Source: Hirschia baltica ATCC 49814 (lineage in GTDB: Bacteria > Pseudomonadota > Alphaproteobacteria > Caulobacterales > Hyphomonadaceae). Taken from it: 64,000 nt of DNA. Position 1 is the stretch's first letter. Each line of letters begins with the position of its first letter. The notes below the pieces were generated by a model. That model saw only the letters and a program-made list of their open reading frames with translations. It did not search any database and was not told the origin of the DNA. The position numbers were made by a program, and so were the translations under genes. This document shows, piece after piece, positions 26,518 to 36,204 of the stretch. The stretch lies in the NCBI RefSeq assembly GCF_000023785.1, contig NC_012982.1, positions 1,612,001 through 1,676,000 on the forward strand. Direction: 5' to 3'.

Positions 26518-26834
26518 CAATCCCTTCAAAACTGAATTTCTATACTAAAACTCTCTGATCAGGATATTTATTATTCTGGTCTCTGTTTTATTTAAAATAA
26601 AACAATCGAAACAAAGGCCAATACTTTGACGGAATTGTATATTGCAATTAGAGATTAGTTGAGTTTTGGGTGGGGTGAACATCAGTTGAGTTTCGCTAAT
26701 ATAACACATAAGTGGAATAGAAGTAATTCTAGTTGTGTCACTTTGGACGACTGATTATCTCTTCATCAAATAGCTAGATTAAAGTTGCTCCTGTTTATTG
26801 ATAGGCGTGGCAATCGAAGAAGATTGATGAATAA
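26518..26834. other. Intergenic region upstream of cysD
   Basis: About 317 AT-rich bases with no gene. A perfect 9+9-bp inverted repeat, GTTTTATTT-A-AAATAAAAC (26585-26603), may be the end of the ABC transcript or an operator. The promoter of cysD-cysNC-cysQ must lie here. No riboswitch that I know of is recognisable. Confidence 0.4.
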
Positions 26835-27755
26835 ATGTCGAAGAACGAAATTTCCAAAGATCGTCTAACGCACCTTCAGCGTTTGGAAGCTGAAAGCATT
26901 CACATCATGCGTGAGGTTGCAGCTGAGGCTGAAAAGCCGGTGATGCTGTATTCAGTGGGTAAAGATTCCGCTGTGATGCTGCACCTTGCAAAAAAGGCCT
27001 TTTATCCATCCCCGCCACCATTTCCATTGATGCATGTAGACACAACATGGAAATTTAAAGCCATGTATGAGTTGCGAGAGAAAGCAGCAAAAGATGCAGG
27101 CATGGAGTTGATTGTCTATCAAAATCCTGAAGCTAAAGAAAAAGGGATTAATCCATTTGATCATGGCTCACTTCACACAGATATGTGGAAGACAGAAGGG
27201 CTAAAACAAGCGCTTACAAAATATGGCTTTGATGCAGCCTTTGGTGGCGCACGTCGTGATGAAGAAAAGTCTCGCGCAAAAGAGCGTATCTTTTCGTTTA
27301 GAACAGCTAATCACAGATGGGACCCGAAAAACCAACGTCCAGAGCTTTGGAAGCAGTATAATATGCGCAAAGCTAAAGATGAAAGCATTCGTGTTTTCCC
27401 AATATCCAACTGGACTGAATTAGATATCTGGCAGTACATCCACCTAGAAAACATCGACATTGTTCCCCTTTATAAAGCCGCTATGCGTCCAACAGTCGAA
27501 CGCGATGGCATGCTTCTCATGGTTGATGATGAACGTTTCCCGCTTAAAGACGGTGAAGTGCCTGAGATGAAGTCTATTCGTTTTAGAACGCTTGGTTGTT
27601 ACCCGCTTACAGGTGCGGTCGAGTCTGAAGCGGCAACCCTTCCAGAGATTATCCAAGAAATGCTCCTGACAACGACTTCCGAGAGACAAGGTCGTGCGAT
27701 TGACCATGACCAATCAGCATCTATGGAGAAGAAAAAGCAGGAAGGGTATTTCTAA
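26835..27755 (+). CDS. cysD: Sulfate adenylyltransferase subunit 2
   Basis: A protein of 306 residues, the usual CysD length. This ATP-pyrophosphatase-type subunit makes adenosine 5'-phosphosulfate from sulfate and ATP. The PP-loop motif [12 protein letters not shown] is near residues 41-52; [17 protein letters not shown] and the C-terminal [21 protein letters not shown] tail are conserved. First gene of the sulfate-activation operon, one base from cysNC. Confidence 0.96.
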   Translation: MSKNEISKDRLTHLQRLEAESIHIMREVAAEAEKPVMLYSVGKDSAVMLHLAKKAFYPSPPPFPLMHVDTTWKFKAMYELREKAAKDAGMELIVYQNPEAKEKGINPFDHGSLHTDMWKTEGLKQALTKYGFDAAFGGARRDEEKSRAKERIFSFRTANHRWDPKNQRPELWKQYNMRKAKDESIRVFPISNWTELDIWQYIHLENIDIVPLYKAAMRPTVERDGMLLMVDDERFPLKDGEVPEMKSIRFRTLGCYPLTGAVESEAATLPEIIQEMLLTTTSERQGRAIDHDQSASMEKKKQEGYF

Positions 27756-27756
27756 A

Positions 27757-29685
27757 ATGACCACTGAAACAACAAATACTCATGCCGATAAAGCTTATGA
27801 AGCCGAAGCCCTTATAGGGCAGGATATTGATGCCTACCTTCTAAAGCATCAGCATAAATCCATGTTGCGCTTCATCACATGTGGATCTGTGGATGATGGA
27901 AAATCTACACTTATCGGTCGTCTGCTTTACGATTCAAAAATGATCTTTGAAGATCAGTTGGCAAGCCTAGAAAATGATTCAAAATCTGTCGGTACACAAG
28001 GACAAGAAATAGATTTTGCACTGCTTGTTGATGGATTAGCAGCAGAGCGCGAGCAAGGTATCACTATTGATGTGGCTTACCGCTTTTTCGCGACAGAAAA
28101 ACGCAAATTTATCGTTGCTGACACACCAGGACATGAACAATACACCCGCAATATGGTGACAGGTGCGTCTACGGCTGATCTTGCTGTTATTTTGATTGAT
28201 GCGCGTCAGGGTGTTCTCACACAAACAAAACGCCATTCCTACCTTGTGAACTTATTGGGCATTAAAAATGTCGTACTTGCCGTCAATAAGATGGACCTTG
28301 TTGATTATAAAGAAGAGCGATTCAACGAAATTGTTGCGGACTACAAAATATTTGCTGACTCAATTGGTATGTCTGCTTTTACCGCGATCCCGATATCGGG
28401 CCTTGCTGGTGACAACATTGTCGACAAAAGCGTAGCAACACCTTGGTATACTGGTCCGACACTTATCTCGCACCTCGAAGAAGCACCGCTCAATGATACA
28501 CTGATGGCAGAACGCGACTTCCGCATGTCTGTGCAATGGGTAAACCGTCCAAACTTGGATTTTCGCGGTTTTTCAGGGCTGATAACATCTGGAACTGTTC
28601 GTCCCGGCGACGCTATTCGGGTACTCCCATCGGGTAAAACATCTACCATTAAGTCCATTGTAACGATGGATGGTGATCTTGAAGTGGCGACTGTCGGTCA
28701 ATCTGTGACTTTGACATTCAATGACGAGATTGATTGTTCTAGGGGAGATATCATTGCTGCTTCTGATGCGCCGCCTGAAGTTGCTGATCAATTTGAAGCA
28801 ACAATTGTCTGGATGGCAGAAGAAGAAATGCTGTCAGGACGTCCGTATCTTTTAAAGATAGGTTCAAACACCGTATCTGCCACAATCACTGAACCCAAAT
28901 ATGAAGTGAATGTGAATACCGCAGGTCAGTTGCCGTCAAAAACTTTGAAGTTAAATTCTATCGGTGTGTGTAACATATCAACGTCTAAACCTGTGACGTT
29001 TGAAAGTTATAGCGATAATCCTGATATGGGTGGGTTTATCCTTATAGACCGAATGACGAATGCGACAGTTGCCGCAGGTATGATCCATTTTGCGTTGCGT
29101 CGGTCTCAGAACATCCATTGGCAAGCTGTAGATGTTGATCGTGAGGCTCATGCGGCCCAGAAAAACCAAACCGCGCGATTATTGTGGTTCACAGGTTTGT
29201 CTGGCTCAGGAAAATCAACAATTGCAAACCTTGTCGAGAAAAAACTGTTTGCTGCTGGTAAGCACACATTCTTGCTTGATGGTGATAATGTGCGTCATGG
29301 GCTAAATAGAGACCTTGGCTTTACCGATGCTGATCGGGTTGAAAACATCCGCCGCGTGGGTGAGGTTGCAAAACTCATGACGGATGCTGGCTTGATCGTC
29401 ATGACAGCCTTCATCTCGCCATTCCAAGCCGAACGACAAATGGTGCGTGACCTTTTCACTGAAGGTGAATTTATCGAAGTGTTTGTTGATACACCGCTTG
29501 AAGTGGCGGAGCAGCGTGATGTTAAAGGACTTTATAAGAAGGCGCGCGCTGGAAACCTGAAAAACTTCACGGGTATTGATAGTCCTTATGAGGCCCCTGC
29601 AAACGCAGAAATTCGGGTAAACACCGTTGAAATGTCTGCGGATGAAGCCGCTGATCTAATCGTTGAAAAGTTGATGGCATTATGA
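27757..29685 (+). CDS. cysNC: Bifunctional sulfate adenylyltransferase subunit 1 / APS kinase
   Basis: A protein of 642 residues from ATG 27757, one base after the cysD stop; an upstream in-frame ATG at 27694 lies inside cysD and is unlikely. The N-terminal GTPase half (CysN, about 1-440) shows [30 protein letters not shown] and NKMDL. The C-terminal APS kinase (CysC, from about 460) shows [29 protein letters not shown] and FISPFQAER. The fusion makes PAPS directly from sulfate and is common in alphaproteobacteria. Confidence 0.96.
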   Translation: MTTETTNTHADKAYEAEALIGQDIDAYLLKHQHKSMLRFITCGSVDDGKSTLIGRLLYDSKMIFEDQLASLENDSKSVGTQGQEIDFALLVDGLAAEREQGITIDVAYRFFATEKRKFIVADTPGHEQYTRNMVTGASTADLAVILIDARQGVLTQTKRHSYLVNLLGIKNVVLAVNKMDLVDYKEERFNEIVADYKIFADSIGMSAFTAIPISGLAGDNIVDKSVATPWYTGPTLISHLEEAPLNDTLMAERDFRMSVQWVNRPNLDFRGFSGLITSGTVRPGDAIRVLPSGKTSTIKSIVTMDGDLEVATVGQSVTLTFNDEIDCSRGDIIAASDAPPEVADQFEATIVWMAEEEMLSGRPYLLKIGSNTVSATITEPKYEVNVNTAGQLPSKTLKLNSIGVCNISTSKPVTFESYSDNPDMGGFILIDRMTNATVAAGMIHFALRRSQNIHWQAVDVDREAHAAQKNQTARLLWFTGLSGSGKSTIANLVEKKLFAAGKHTFLLDGDNVRHGLNRDLGFTDADRVENIRRVGEVAKLMTDAGLIVMTAFISPFQAERQMVRDLFTEGEFIEVFVDTPLEVAEQRDVKGLYKKARAGNLKNFTGIDSPYEAPANAEIRVNTVEMSADEAADLIVEKLMAL

Positions 29686-30428
29686 GTGAACTAAGTGATG
29701 CGCAATTAGCGGCAGAGCTTGCTGACGCTGCGGGAAAGATACTTTTAGAAGTTCGTGCGTCGGGGCTAGTCGACGGAAAAGCATTAGGAAAAACAGGGGA
29801 TGAAACCTCAAATGCTTTCTTGATGCAGGCACTGGCGCACCAGCGGCCAGATGATGCGGTTCTGTCTGAAGAAAGTAAGGATGATAAATCACGCCTTGAA
29901 AAGTCACGCGTGTGGATTATCGACCCTGTTGATGGCACGCGCGAATATGGCGAAGGGCGTACTGATTGGGCGGTGCATGTCGCACTATCTATAGATGGAA
30001 AACCGTCCATCGGAGCTGTTGCTTTGCCGGGGATGGATTTAGTCTTGCGCTCTGATCAGCCACCTGCACTAAAACCGATGAATAACCCGCCCAAAATGTT
30101 GGTGTCACGCTCTCGCCCTGGTAAAGAGGCGACAGCTGTTGCCGAAGCTATGGGAGCTGAATTGCTTCCAATGGGCTCAGCTGGTGCTAAAGCAATGGCT
30201 GTTGTGCGCGGCGAGGCAGACATTTATCTGCATTCTGGCGGGCAATATGAGTGGGACAATTGTGCACCAATCGCCGTCGCAAATGCAGCAGGATTGCACA
30301 CCTGCCGCATGGATGGATCAGAATTCAAATATAATTGCGATGATACTTATCTTCCTGATCTATTGATCTGCCGCCCCGAGCTTGCTGATGCAGCCCGCAA
30401 AGCAATAGACGCTCTTAATCTAGATTAA
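29682..30428 (+). CDS. cysQ: 3'(2'),5'-bisphosphate nucleotidase / inositol-monophosphatase family
   Basis: A protein of 248 residues. The lithium-sensitive phosphatase motifs are present: VLSEESKDD, the metal-binding [21 protein letters not shown] and the C-terminal [15 protein letters not shown]. The enzyme removes PAP formed during PAPS reduction. ATG at 29682 overlaps the cysNC stop by 4 bp, so all three are co-translated, which supports the CysQ assignment over a general inositol phosphatase. Confidence 0.9.
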   Translation: MSELSDAQLAAELADAAGKILLEVRASGLVDGKALGKTGDETSNAFLMQALAHQRPDDAVLSEESKDDKSRLEKSRVWIIDPVDGTREYGEGRTDWAVHVALSIDGKPSIGAVALPGMDLVLRSDQPPALKPMNNPPKMLVSRSRPGKEATAVAEAMGAELLPMGSAGAKAMAVVRGEADIYLHSGGQYEWDNCAPIAVANAAGLHTCRMDGSEFKYNCDDTYLPDLLICRPELADAARKAIDALNLD

Positions 30429-30437
30429 GCTACTATT

Positions 30438-30869
30438 TTAGCGTTTTAGCTTAGTAGATAGGATGACAGCTGTACTTGTGCGTTCGACTCCATCAATCTC
30501 GATAAGGCCGTCAATGGCTTTGTCGAGCATTTCGACGGTTGTAGATGACACAATAACGATGAGATCATAATCTCCACTTACTGAATGAATTTCTTCAACA
30601 GACGTATTGTCTTTGATCTTTGCAATGACGCTGTGAGTCTTCTTAGCGTCAAGCGTGACGGATATATGCGCGCGAACACGTGCTTTTTGGTAGGCTTCAG
30701 ATAGCACGACTGTATAAGAAGATATTACGCCTGCTTCTTCAATTTTTTCTAATCGTTTCTGTGCAGTAGATCTCGATACACCTAGGGTGGAGGCTATATC
30801 TGTAACACTCATTCGTGCATTTTCTCGCAAGACATTTATAAGCTGGTCGTCTTTTTCAGTAATTGACAT
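30438..30869 (-). CDS. Lrp/AsnC-family transcriptional regulator
   Basis: A protein of 143 residues from ATG 30869 (an upstream in-frame start at 30908 would add an unusual basic leader). N-terminal winged HTH (DDQLINVLRENARMSVTDIA, SRSTAQKRLEKIEEAG) and a C-terminal RAM ligand-binding domain with the GDYDLIV motif. It is divergent from the astC operon with a palindrome between, so it is probably the arginine- or amino-acid-responsive regulator of the AST genes (inference from position). Confidence 0.9.
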   Translation of the reverse strand: MSITEKDDQLINVLRENARMSVTDIASTLGVSRSTAQKRLEKIEEAGVISSYTVVLSEAYQKARVRAHISVTLDAKKTHSVIAKIKDNTSVEEIHSVSGDYDLIVIVSSTTVEMLDKAIDGLIEIDGVERTSTAVILSTKLKR

Positions 30870-30883
30870 TCGAATCCTCGTAT

Positions 30884-30896
30884 TTCGCAATGCGAA
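30884..30896. promoter_or_regulatory. Candidate Lrp/AsnC operator
   Basis: TTCGCA-A-TGCGAA is a perfect 13-bp palindrome 15 bp upstream of the regulator start, with further symmetric half-sites ACATTCG (30866-30872) and CGAATGT (30893-30899). It lies in the divergent region between the regulator and astC. Lrp-family proteins bind such dyads; binding is not proven. Confidence 0.45.
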
Positions 30897-31000
30897 TGTT
30901 AAAAGCATTAAATAGTATAAAAATCCACCCCAATATGCACAAAAGAATACTGTTTTTTGTTTCTTAAATTTGCTCTGCTTAGTCCAAACGGGAGAAGTTT

Positions 31001-32206
31001 ATGCAACGTCGTAGTCACATATTTCCAACTTATGCACCGCCAGCAATTCAATTTGAACGTGGGGAGGGTGTCCGTCTCTGGGATACAGAAAGACGGGAGT
31101 ATTTAGACTTTATTTCAGGTATTTCGGTCAACACTTTGGGACATGCACACCCCGATTTGATAAAATCGCTCGAAAATCAGGCACAAAAACTATGGCATTT
31201 GTCTAATATGTTCGATGTGCCTGGTCAATCTGAGCTTGCTGACCGTTATTGTGAACTTAGTTTTGCCGACCGAATCTTCTTTGCGAACTCAGGTGCAGAG
31301 GCTGTTGAATGCGCGTTGAAGGCGGCAAGACGCTATCATTTTGAAAAAGGTGAGCCGGATCGAATCGAAATTATCGGTTTTGATGGCGCGTTTCATGGAC
31401 GCACATATGCGACGATAAACGCTGCTGGTAATCCAAATTATCTAAAAGGCTTTGGTCCTGCTTTGCCGGGATATACCAAATTGCCATTTGGAGACATGAA
31501 TGCATTTCAAAATGCCTTAAGTGACAAAACAGCTGCTGTTATAATTGAACCTGTTCAAGGTGAGGGGGGCTTGCGTCCCGTTCCACTTGCTGACCTCACA
31601 TTGATGCGAAAACTTTGTACGGAAGCTGGAGCATTATTAATCTATGATGAAGTGCAATGCGGCGCAGGGCGTACAGGTAAACTATTTGCCCATGAATGGG
31701 CCCAAGATGCGACACCAGATTTGATGGCTACCGCGAAAGGCGTAGGGGGAGGTTTTCCTCTAGGGATGACTTTCTCAACCGAAGAAGTGGCGCAATATAT
31801 GGTGCCCGGTACACATGGCACAACATATGGCGGCAATGCTTTAGCCGTTGCTGTCGGCCATGCCGTTCTTGATCATATTTCCAAACCCAATTTTCTTCGC
31901 CATGTTGAAACTGTTTCCGAACAGATCCGTGATGGCTTTGAAGCTATTAAATCTGAGGTTTCAGATTCAATTGTAGACGTGCGCGGTAAGGGGCTTCTTA
32001 TAGGAGCAAAACTTGCAGTTTCCAACATTGCTGTGCGCGATGCTACGCGTGATTTGGGGCTTTTAATCGGGGTTGCAGGTGACAATGTTGTGCGTCTCGC
32101 TCCCGCTCTGAATGTATCATCAGTAGATGTCGAAGAAGCGATCAACCGTTTGAGAAAAGCGCTGATATCCGTGAAATCACAGGAATCTGAGAAAGAGTTG
32201 GTTTAA
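31001..32206 (+). CDS. astC: Succinylornithine/acetylornithine aminotransferase (AstC/ArgD type)
   Basis: A class-III PLP-dependent aminotransferase of 401 residues. SGAEAVECALKAAR binds the cofactor phosphate, VIIEPVQGEGG and YDEVQCGAGRTG are conserved, and the Schiff-base Lys246 lies in ATAKGVGGGFPLG. In the arginine succinyltransferase pathway it converts N-succinylornithine to N-succinylglutamate semialdehyde; the same fold serves as ArgD in biosynthesis. Its position directly before an astA-like gene and next to astB/astD favours the catabolic role, though dual use is common. Confidence 0.9.
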   Translation: MQRRSHIFPTYAPPAIQFERGEGVRLWDTERREYLDFISGISVNTLGHAHPDLIKSLENQAQKLWHLSNMFDVPGQSELADRYCELSFADRIFFANSGAEAVECALKAARRYHFEKGEPDRIEIIGFDGAFHGRTYATINAAGNPNYLKGFGPALPGYTKLPFGDMNAFQNALSDKTAAVIIEPVQGEGGLRPVPLADLTLMRKLCTEAGALLIYDEVQCGAGRTGKLFAHEWAQDATPDLMATAKGVGGGFPLGMTFSTEEVAQYMVPGTHGTTYGGNALAVAVGHAVLDHISKPNFLRHVETVSEQIRDGFEAIKSEVSDSIVDVRGKGLLIGAKLAVSNIAVRDATRDLGLLIGVAGDNVVRLAPALNVSSVDVEEAINRLRKALISVKSQESEKELV

Positions 32207-32207
32207 C

Positions 32208-33305
32208 ATGTCATCTATCTCAGGATTATATGTCGTGCGTGCGATTGATCCATCAGATCTTGAAGGCTTTTTCGCGCTTGCTCAAATCTCTGGACCCGGT
32301 TTCACAAGTTTACAGCCCAATATGGAATATTTGAAGCGTTATATTGACGCTTCCATGGAGAGTTTCGCAAACCCAGATGTAAAGAAATCTCAGAAATTCC
32401 TACTGGTGATGGAAGAGCTAAATACGGGCAAAGTTGTTGGTTGCGCCGCTGTGAAAACAAAAATCGGTATTGAACGTCCATTTGTCGATTTTGTGATGAA
32501 AGATGGACGTGGAAACCCGACAAAAGATGTTCGCAATGCTCTGTATTTGGACCCAGATCACGCATTTGACGGTGCAACGGAAGTAGGGTCTCTCTTTATG
32601 CATCCTGAGCATCGTAAAGGCGGTTTGGGCAGATATCTGGCTAAATCACGTTATATGTTGATCGGGACAGCCCCAGAAGTATTTTCCAGTCCAATCATTG
32701 CCGAATTGCGCGGTAATCAGGATGCGAGCGGAAAATCACCATTTTATTCAAGCGTCCATAAAGCGCGTTTACAAAAGACTTTTGAAGAAGCAGATGAATT
32801 CATCACGCATGCCGATGATGAAGGCATGAAAGCAGTGATACCGACAGCTCCTATTGTCATAGAAAACCTTCCGCCTGAAGCGCATAAAGCTATAGGTCAA
32901 CCACATGAAAGCGGTGTGGGCGCTTATCATCTCTTGATGAAAGAAGGCTTCTCACAAACTGCAATTGTCGACCTTTTTGACGCTGGACCAATCATGTCAG
33001 CCTCATTTGAAGACCTTGCAACCATCCGCGAAAGTCGGAATGTCAGATTGAACATCAAGAGCATACCAATTGACCCAAAATTGATGATGGTCAGCTCTAC
33101 CAAATTGTCCAGCTTTAGGGCTGTGATTGGTGAGTTTGAATGCGATGAAACATCTGTCTCACTAAATGTTCAAGCAGCAACAGCCCTAACAGAGAATGAC
33201 GGTGCAAATGTGCGATACTGGACACGCCCAGATGAACATAAGCATATCGGATTGCGAAGAGATGAGCGAGGCAGCATAAGCAAAACCGAAAAGGTTTATG
33301 AATAG
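32208..33305 (+). CDS. Arginine/ornithine N-succinyltransferase-like protein (AstA family, paralogue 1)
   Basis: A protein of 365 residues of the AstA family. The acyl-CoA-binding region HPEHRKGGLGRYLAKSRY, AELRGNQD, GKSPFYSSV and the VDLFDAGP motif are present. It starts two bases after astC. A second, distinct AstA family member is encoded at 38838-39896. Pseudomonads also have two AstA-type subunits (AruF/AruG) that form a heteromer; the same may hold here, although the genes are in opposing operons. The C-terminal about 40 residues are a charged extension. Confidence 0.85.
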   Translation: MSSISGLYVVRAIDPSDLEGFFALAQISGPGFTSLQPNMEYLKRYIDASMESFANPDVKKSQKFLLVMEELNTGKVVGCAAVKTKIGIERPFVDFVMKDGRGNPTKDVRNALYLDPDHAFDGATEVGSLFMHPEHRKGGLGRYLAKSRYMLIGTAPEVFSSPIIAELRGNQDASGKSPFYSSVHKARLQKTFEEADEFITHADDEGMKAVIPTAPIVIENLPPEAHKAIGQPHESGVGAYHLLMKEGFSQTAIVDLFDAGPIMSASFEDLATIRESRNVRLNIKSIPIDPKLMMVSSTKLSSFRAVIGEFECDETSVSLNVQAATALTENDGANVRYWTRPDEHKHIGLRRDERGSISKTEKVYE

Positions 33306-33307
33306 CT

Positions 33308-34708
33308 ATGGTTCAAACACATGTAAGTTCAGACCATATCCGTCAGCATTTTACTGCTGCAATGTCTAAAATGTATCGCGAAGAAGTCCCTGCCTATGCG
33401 GACCTTGTTGATATTGTTGATGACGTCAATTCTGAAACGATTGCTCAAAATTCTGAAGTAAGAAATAAAATAGAAGCAGAAGGCGGTATCTCCACCTTAA
33501 ATGCTGAACGTCATGGTGCTATCCGGGTAGGAAAACCGGAAGAATTACACATATTACGCCGCGCTTTTGCGGTGATGGGAATGTTTCCAGTGGGGTATTA
33601 TGACCTCTCTGTTGCGGGCCTACCTGTCCATTCAACAGCATTTCGTCCCATAAAAGCCGACGCGCTCGCCAAAAACCCGTTTCGTATTTTTACCTCACTA
33701 TTGCGGTTAGACCACATTGCAGACGAGAAGCTAAGAAATATTGCTGGTGATATTCTGTCCAAACGTCAAATCGTGACGAATAGGGCTATCGAGCTTATTG
33801 AGCAGGCTGAAATAAAGTCAGGCCTATCTCACTCGCAAGCAGAGGAGTTTGTTTCTGAGTTGTTGGAAACTTTCCGTTGGCATTCAAAGGCATGTGTTGA
33901 TGTCTCAACATACAAATCACTAAAAGATCAGCATCCGCTTATTGCTGATATTGTGAGCTTTGCCGGCCCGCATATCAATCATCTGACACCGCGTGTTCTT
34001 GATATCGATGAAGCGCAAAGACGTATGCCACTCAGAGGTTTGAACCCTAAAGATTCTATCGAAGGCCCGCCCTTAAGAAAGTGTCCAATCTTATTGCGTC
34101 AAACGGCATTCAAAGCTTTGAACGAAGCCGTTAAATTTGCTGACGAAAATGATGAAGACACTATGGGAAAACACACTGCACGATTTGGAGAGATAGAGCA
34201 GCGTGGAATAGCACTAACGCCCAAAGGCCGTGCGCTTTATGATGAACTCCTTGCAAACGCAAAAAACAAATCATCACAAACGGATACACCTGAATCCAAA
34301 AGCTATTTTGATATTCTAAAGGATGAGTTTCAGGCATTTCCAGATGATTGGGACGTCATGAGAAAAGAAGGTCTTGCTTATTTTTATTATCAACTCACGC
34401 AAGCAGGCAAAGTCGACGCAAATAGCGGTGGTCTGCGTCAATCATTGGAGGCGTTAATAAGTGACGGACTGGTTGAAGCTATACCCATTACCTATCAAGA
34501 TTTTCTTCCTGTAAGTGCAGCCGGTATATTTAGATCAAATCTGTCTTCCAATGACGAAAAGCTTTATGCGTCGGATGCCAATCAAGCACAGTTCGAGGAA
34601 GATCTGGGCGCAACAGTGCAAGACCCTTTTGCACTGTATGAGATGCAGCAAAATCACTCGATAGAGAAGTGTTTGAAAATGCTAAATCCTGTTGGCTGCA
34701 TAGATTAA
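33308..34708 (+). CDS. DUF1338 (HglS/YdcJ-type) non-heme iron dioxygenase-like protein
   Basis: A protein of 466 residues of the DUF1338 family. The metal-site region ERHGAIRVG (about 65-73), FPVGYYDLSVAGLPVHSTAF and NPFRIFTSLLR are conserved, and a later HLTPRVLDID segment supplies a second His. Characterised relatives (HglS) are Fe(II) enzymes that convert 2-oxoadipate to D-2-hydroxyglutarate. It is the third gene of the astC operon, two bases after the AstA-like gene, although no step of the standard AST pathway needs such an enzyme. It may act on a 2-oxo acid made by the aminotransferase, for instance from lysine; this is speculation. Confidence 0.82.
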   Translation: MVQTHVSSDHIRQHFTAAMSKMYREEVPAYADLVDIVDDVNSETIAQNSEVRNKIEAEGGISTLNAERHGAIRVGKPEELHILRRAFAVMGMFPVGYYDLSVAGLPVHSTAFRPIKADALAKNPFRIFTSLLRLDHIADEKLRNIAGDILSKRQIVTNRAIELIEQAEIKSGLSHSQAEEFVSELLETFRWHSKACVDVSTYKSLKDQHPLIADIVSFAGPHINHLTPRVLDIDEAQRRMPLRGLNPKDSIEGPPLRKCPILLRQTAFKALNEAVKFADENDEDTMGKHTARFGEIEQRGIALTPKGRALYDELLANAKNKSSQTDTPESKSYFDILKDEFQAFPDDWDVMRKEGLAYFYYQLTQAGKVDANSGGLRQSLEALISDGLVEAIPITYQDFLPVSAAGIFRSNLSSNDEKLYASDANQAQFEEDLGATVQDPFALYEMQQNHSIEKCLKMLNPVGCID

Positions 34709-34735
34709 TTTACGGTTCCAATAGAGTGCCTTTTA

Positions 34736-34770
34736 AAGGGCATCAACGCGTTGTTGATGCCCTTCTTTTT
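34736..34770. terminator. Bidirectional terminator between the converging AST operons
   Basis: The stem AAGGGCATCAA (34736-34746) pairs with TTGATGCCCTT (34754-34764) and is followed by CTTTTT; an A/T-rich flank on the left gives some termination in the other direction. It lies between the DUF1338 stop and the astD stop. Confidence 0.85.
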
Positions 34771-34777
34771 GTTCTAT

Positions 34778-36193
34778 TTAACCGATCTGGCGCGCTTGGG
34801 GCCAAGCACAATAATCTGCTGCATAATATGCACTTGGACGTGCGTTGCCTGATAGGCCGGGGCCACCAAATGGCATAGCACCAGAAGCACCTGTTGTTGG
34901 ACGGTTGCGGTTCAAAATACCCACTCTGAGGCGCGCTTGTGCATATTCCCAAACACTATCATCAGACGTCACGACGCCCGCAGATAATCCAAAGCGCGTC
35001 GCATTTGCTAATTTGATTGCTTTATCTAAATCATCTTCACGGTAAACCTGCAGGAATGGTCCAAATAATTCCTCATCTGGCGGCGTTTCAGCATCCGTCA
35101 TATCAATGATTCCTGGGCGCACAATCCCTGTGCCTTCAACCATATCTGAAAGAGGTTTTATGAGGTTTCCGCCGAGTTCAACGCGTTCATTCTGGAAAGC
35201 AATTGCTTGTTCTACTGCACGCGCAGACACCAGAGGGCCAAGATAGACATCTTTCCCATCCCACGGCCCAATTTTGACTGCATCAATTTTACCAATAACC
35301 GCGGCAAGGATTTCATCGCCTTGCTTTTCAGATGGCAAAATTAAGCGTCGTGTACAGGTGCAGCGCTGGCCAGTTGTTACGAAGGCTGATTGGAAGACAA
35401 TTTCTGCGGCGGCTTCAATATCATCTGTTTTGTGAATGATAAGCGGGTTATTGCCGCCCATTTCAAGCGCGAGCATAATATCTGGTCGACCTGCAAAATG
35501 CTTGTGAAATGCCGTTCCAGTATGGTGTGAACCCGTGAAAAGCAAACCATTAATATCTGCGTTTAAAAGTGCCTGACCTGTGTCTCGTCCGCCTTGGACA
35601 ACGTTTAAACATCCAGCTGGCAATTCTGCTTCATCAAAAGCGTCCACCATAATTTTAGCAACACCGGGCGCGAGTTCTGAAGGTTTGAAAACAATCGTAT
35701 TCCCAGCGAGGAGTGCGGGAACGATGTGACCATTTGGTAGGTGGCCGGGGAAATTAAATGGACCAAAGACAGCCATAACGCCAAAGGGGCGGTGTGTCAG
35801 AGATATAGCTCCAAAATCAGCTTCTTTTGTCCAGCTTCCAGCTCTATCATTTTGAGCGGTCATGGACCCTGCAATTTTGGCAATCATTGCACCGGCTTCC
35901 GTGATGGCTTCCCACGCAGGTTTACCCATATCACGGCTAATTGCGTCCGCTATTTCCTGTTTACGGTTTCCAAGCGCGGTAGCGTAATTTTTTAAGATTG
36001 TGTCGCGCTCTTCTTGAGGTTTTAACGACCAAGTATCGAATGCGTTGCGAGCTGCTGCTGTAGCGTTGTTCACTTGGTCGGCATCCGCTGCCTGGTATTT
36101 ACCGACAACCGAACCATCTGATGGTGATATGCTGTCGAAAGCAGATCCGTTACCTTGGCTCCAGACCCCATTTATATATGTATCTAATGTCAT
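34778..36193 (-). CDS. astD: N-succinylglutamate 5-semialdehyde dehydrogenase
   Basis: A protein of 471 residues of the aldehyde dehydrogenase superfamily with AstD wording: IDGLLFTGSHHTGTAFH at the cofactor site, catalytic Glu in LALEMGGNNPL and catalytic Cys in TTGQRCTCTRRL. The C-terminal NRPTTGASGAMPFGGPGLSGN is also AstD-like. It oxidises N-succinylglutamate semialdehyde to N-succinylglutamate with NAD. Last gene of the minus-strand astA-astB-M20-astD operon. Confidence 0.94.
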   Translation of the reverse strand: MTLDTYINGVWSQGNGSAFDSISPSDGSVVGKYQAADADQVNNATAAARNAFDTWSLKPQEERDTILKNYATALGNRKQEIADAISRDMGKPAWEAITEAGAMIAKIAGSMTAQNDRAGSWTKEADFGAISLTHRPFGVMAVFGPFNFPGHLPNGHIVPALLAGNTIVFKPSELAPGVAKIMVDAFDEAELPAGCLNVVQGGRDTGQALLNADINGLLFTGSHHTGTAFHKHFAGRPDIMLALEMGGNNPLIIHKTDDIEAAAEIVFQSAFVTTGQRCTCTRRLILPSEKQGDEILAAVIGKIDAVKIGPWDGKDVYLGPLVSARAVEQAIAFQNERVELGGNLIKPLSDMVEGTGIVRPGIIDMTDAETPPDEELFGPFLQVYREDDLDKAIKLANATRFGLSAGVVTSDDSVWEYAQARLRVGILNRNRPTTGASGAMPFGGPGLSGNARPSAYYAADYCAWPQARQIG

Positions 36194-36204
36194 TGGTTTA
36201 GCCC

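Noticed and set aside
30426-30453. Inverted repeat TAAGCTA/TAGCTTA between cysQ and the Lrp gene
   Set aside because: A 7-bp AT-rich stem with a 14-base loop and no T-run; too weak to call a terminator.
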